Shown here piece after piece: positions 61,674 to 64,000 of a stretch of 64,000 bases of DNA. The stretch comes from Phenylobacterium soli. Lineage in GTDB: Bacteria; Pseudomonadota; Alphaproteobacteria; Caulobacterales; Caulobacteraceae. The notes under the pieces are model-generated. The model did no database searches. It saw nothing but the letters and a program-made list of their open reading frames with translations, and had not been told where the DNA came from. Where the stretch lies: NCBI RefSeq assembly GCF_003254475.1, contig NZ_QFYQ01000001.1, positions 3,100,001-3,164,000 of the forward strand, written 5' to 3'. A program made the position numbers and the translations under genes. Numbering within the stretch: position 1 is the stretch's first letter; each line of letters starts with the position of its first letter.

Positions 61674-63773
61674 TCAGCGCGCGGCGGTCCGCACGGGCGC
61701 TCCCTTCTGGGCGGCGCCGGCCACCAGGGCGCCGCAGTTGGCGTCCTTGGCGAGGCCCGGATCGACGAACGGCAGGATGGCGGCGAGCGGCGACAGGAAG
61801 CTGCCCAGCGCGGCGGCGATGCCGCCCTGGGCGATGGCCGGCCCCTTCTCGAGCTTCAGACTCGGGCTGCGGATCGGCCCGGCGACCTCCACAGGCACGA
61901 TCAGGCGCACGAGCTGGAACTTCTTCGGATGACCTTGCGCCTTGAAGGCCAGCCGCTCGGTCCCAAGGTTGATCTGGCCAGATCCGGTGACCAGCACCGG
62001 CTCGGTGTCGAACACCAGCTGGTTGGTGTCGAGGACCCCGTTCTTCACCTGGAAGGCGCCCACCGCGCAGCGCAGCGGCGTCGTCTCCTGGCTCTTGTCG
62101 AACAGCAGGCCCAGGCCCTTGATCACGTCGACGCCCATCAGTTCGGCGATCGATCGGCGGATCTCGCCGCCCGGTGCGACCACCACCACCTGGCCGTCGG
62201 CGTTGGCGAAGGCCTTGTGCACCGAGTCCCCCGAGCCGGTCAGCTTGGCGCGCCCGACCAGCGCGCCGGTCACCGGCGCCCCACCCTGGAACTTCAGCGG
62301 GATGAGCTGCTCGATGCGGGCGTTGGTGAGCCGAAGGTCGAGGTCGGTGACGGGGGTCGCCTTGCGGGCGTTGAGCTGGATGTAGCCGGCGATCCGGCCC
62401 TTCGGCAGGTCGAGGCTCAAGGGCTCGGCCCGCAGCAGGCCATCGTTCAGCTTCACCCGCGCCGAGCCGGCCGTGAGGTTCACAGGCGCGCCGCGGATCG
62501 AGGTGGCCTTGTAGGTCACGTCGGCGTCGATGCTGCGGATCTTGCGGGTGTCGAGGGTGGAGTCCGGGAAGATGCGGTTCTCGGCGGCCAGGTGCTGCGC
62601 CTCGATCTTCTGCGACGGCGAGGCCACCGGGCCATGCTTCGGCGCCCCGCCGAACAGCGCGCCGAGGTCCGGGAAATAGAGGTCGCGGCTGCGCAGGTTG
62701 GCGGTCAGCAGGGTCCGCGGCCGCCCGGCGTCCACCGAGATCGCGCCCGCCAGGTCCGAGGAGCCGACGCGGCCGGCGAGGCCGTCGATCCGGTAGACCT
62801 TCTCATGGCGGGAGAGACGGCCGTGCAGGTTGTACGGCGGCGTGTTGGGCAGGGCCACGCCGGTCAGGCCGTAGAGGTCGGCGAGGTCCGGTCCGCGCGC
62901 CGTGGTGTTCATGTAGAACTCGCCCATGTCGAAGGGCTTGGGCACCGCGCCCTTGGCGGTGACATAGGTCGCGCCGGCGCGGATCTCGGCGTCGAAAGGA
63001 TAGGCGCGGTTGCGGTCGATGTTGAGCAGCGGCCCGCCGGTGACCTGCAGGGTGAAGGGCTGGCGGTTGAGCGCGCCCTGGCCGCTCATCTCGAAGCCGT
63101 GGTTGCGCGCCCCGAGCCGCTCGGAAGCGTCGATCGAGCCGTTGAACGTCAGCCGCCGGACGTCGTCGCGCACCTGCAGCTTGCCATCGTGGATCACGAA
63201 ATTGCGGATCGGCGGCAGGCGGAGGGGCTTGCCGCTGTCCTTGCCGCCGGAGAAGTCCCAGGTCGCCCGGCCCTGGCCGTCGCGATAGAGCCGCACGTCC
63301 GGCCGGTCGAACTCCAGGAGCCGCAGGTCGAGGTGGCCGCCGAACAGCGGCAGGAGCCGGATGCGCACGGCGATCCGGCCGACATCGGCCATCCGGTCCT
63401 TTCCGGCCCAGGCGGGATTGGCCACATGCACCCCGTCCACCGTGGCGCTCGGCGTCCAGGACCAGAGGTTGACGTCGAGGTTGCCGGTGATCGTCACCTG
63501 GCGGTGCAGCCGCGCCGAGGCGATGCGCGCCACCGGCCCGCGGAACCAGTTCCAGTCCCAGATCGCCACGATGAAGCCGATCAGCAGGGCCAGGGCCAGG
63601 AACACCGCGCCGGTGACCAGCGCCGCACGGTGGCGCGAGCGCGGCCGCTCGGCGTCGCGCGCCCGGGCGTGGTCGCCGTCCAGCCAGGCGCGGAAGGCGC
63701 GCCAGCGAGGCTGGCCGGTCTCTCGATCCTGAAGGGTGTTGCTGGACAAGGGGCGAACTCCGCTGTCGCCCAT
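61674..63773 (-). CDS. AsmA family protein
   Basis: This 699-residue protein has one N-terminal membrane helix (about residues 50-72, AALVTGAVFLALALLIGFIV) and a long beta-rich periplasmic region (bridge-like AsmA/TamB class). The C-terminal domain carries the conserved VVVVAPGGEIRRSIAELMGV and PVLVTGSGQINLGTERL. AsmA proteins are thought to help move lipids or assemble outer-membrane proteins. ATG 63773 follows a TTG by one codon. It lies beside a sugar transferase gene but no operon is evident; a 34-bp gap separates them. Confidence 0.92.
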   Translation of the reverse strand: MGDSGVRPLSSNTLQDRETGQPRWRAFRAWLDGDHARARDAERPRSRHRAALVTGAVFLALALLIGFIVAIWDWNWFRGPVARIASARLHRQVTITGNLDVNLWSWTPSATVDGVHVANPAWAGKDRMADVGRIAVRIRLLPLFGGHLDLRLLEFDRPDVRLYRDGQGRATWDFSGGKDSGKPLRLPPIRNFVIHDGKLQVRDDVRRLTFNGSIDASERLGARNHGFEMSGQGALNRQPFTLQVTGGPLLNIDRNRAYPFDAEIRAGATYVTAKGAVPKPFDMGEFYMNTTARGPDLADLYGLTGVALPNTPPYNLHGRLSRHEKVYRIDGLAGRVGSSDLAGAISVDAGRPRTLLTANLRSRDLYFPDLGALFGGAPKHGPVASPSQKIEAQHLAAENRIFPDSTLDTRKIRSIDADVTYKATSIRGAPVNLTAGSARVKLNDGLLRAEPLSLDLPKGRIAGYIQLNARKATPVTDLDLRLTNARIEQLIPLKFQGGAPVTGALVGRAKLTGSGDSVHKAFANADGQVVVVAPGGEIRRSIAELMGVDVIKGLGLLFDKSQETTPLRCAVGAFQVKNGVLDTNQLVFDTEPVLVTGSGQINLGTERLAFKAQGHPKKFQLVRLIVPVEVAGPIRSPSLKLEKGPAIAQGGIAAALGSFLSPLAAILPFVDPGLAKDANCGALVAGAAQKGAPVRTAAR

Positions 63774-63810
63774 CAACGCGCGGGGCCTGCGGTGAAGTTC
63801 CCCTCTATTG

Positions 63811-64000
63811 TTAGTGGCTTACGCCGCGCCCGCTGAAGGCCGCCGCCGCCGTGCCGAGGATGATCTTCAGGTCGAAGCCGAGAGACATGCGCTCCAGGTA
63901 CTCCCGGTCCAGGCGCACCTTCTCGGGGATCGGCAGCTCGTCCCGGCCATTGATCTGCGCCCATCCGGTCAGCCCCGGCCGCAGCGCATCGACGCCCGCC
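63811..64000 (-). CDS. Sugar transferase, C-terminal fragment (window edge)
   Basis: The last 63 codons on this strand encode DALRPGLTGWAQINGRDELP and EKVRLDREYLERMSLGFDLK, the C-terminal signature of bacterial polyprenyl-phosphate sugar-1-phosphate transferases of the PglC/WcaJ kind. The protein ends GRGVSH. It differs from the priming transferase at 39690 (ITGLWQVSGRND), so it is a second family member and probably belongs to another envelope glycan gene set outside the window. Confidence 0.85.
   Translation of the reverse strand, partial: AGVDALRPGLTGWAQINGRDELPIPEKVRLDREYLERMSLGFDLKIILGTAAAAFSGRGVSH

Overview
The window is GC-rich chromosomal DNA from an alphaproteobacterium, most likely a member of the Caulobacterales (Caulobacter/Phenylobacterium type). 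This is inferred from base composition, dense codon-biased genes, a XylB-like sugar dehydrogenase, small alphaproteobacterial families (SWIB, DUF6356-like) and many signalling kinases. No 16S rRNA or other species marker is present. I see no insertion sequence, prophage, plasmid function or CRISPR array. Nearly all sequence is coding; the only gap above 300 bases is about 31135-31488.

Layout. 1-6418: a truncated Hpt phosphotransfer protein, tRNA-Lys(CTT), a hybrid histidine kinase, an unrecognised 426-residue-class protein, a SWIB-domain protein, small membrane proteins and an Lrp/AsnC regulator. 6505-8590: an acyl-CoA synthetase and an XRE regulator. 8713-22849 is a galactose-centred region. 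It holds a glycosyltransferase/UDP-galactopyranose mutase fusion, galE, a GH1-like/RmlD-like fusion, a five-gene De Ley-Doudoroff operon (lactonase, dehydratase, sugar dehydrogenase, KDGal kinase, KDPGal aldolase), and a divergent set with a second GH1-like protein and aldose 1-epimerase. 23175-31134: two adjacent hybrid histidine kinases, one of 1952 residues with nine near-identical 92-residue HAMP-type units. 31489-39682: a nucleotidyltransferase/metallophosphoesterase pair, PEP carboxylase, an ABC exporter pair and the divergent lysophospholipase/arylesterase tesA.

39690-57843 is a large exopolysaccharide locus resembling a rhizobial succinoglycan (exo) cluster. It has a priming sugar transferase (ExoY-like), several GT2 and GT4 glycosyltransferases (ExoM-, ExoA-, ExoL- and ExoW/U-like), an outer-membrane export protein (ExoF-like), a chain-length/tyrosine kinase protein (ExoP-like), a polymerase (ExoQ-like), a flippase, an acyltransferase (ExoZ-like) and two GH16 glycanases. 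One glycanase is a lipoprotein and the other carries RTX repeats for type I secretion. 57916-64000: an FMN-dependent alpha-hydroxyacid dehydrogenase, a hotdog-fold protein, a cytochrome b561/cytochrome c' pair, an AsmA-family protein and the C-terminus of another sugar transferase.

How it fits together. GalE would supply UDP-galactose and the mutase UDP-galactofuranose, the exo locus would polymerise sugars, and the De Ley-Doudoroff operon would catabolise galactose. This link is inference from gene content. The most unusual observations are: the two enzyme fusions in the galactose region; 13-bp tandem duplications that straddle three stop codons; a leader upstream of the ExoP-like gene with mutually exclusive pairing arms; the HAMP array; and a 219-bp antisense overlap of two convergent genes.
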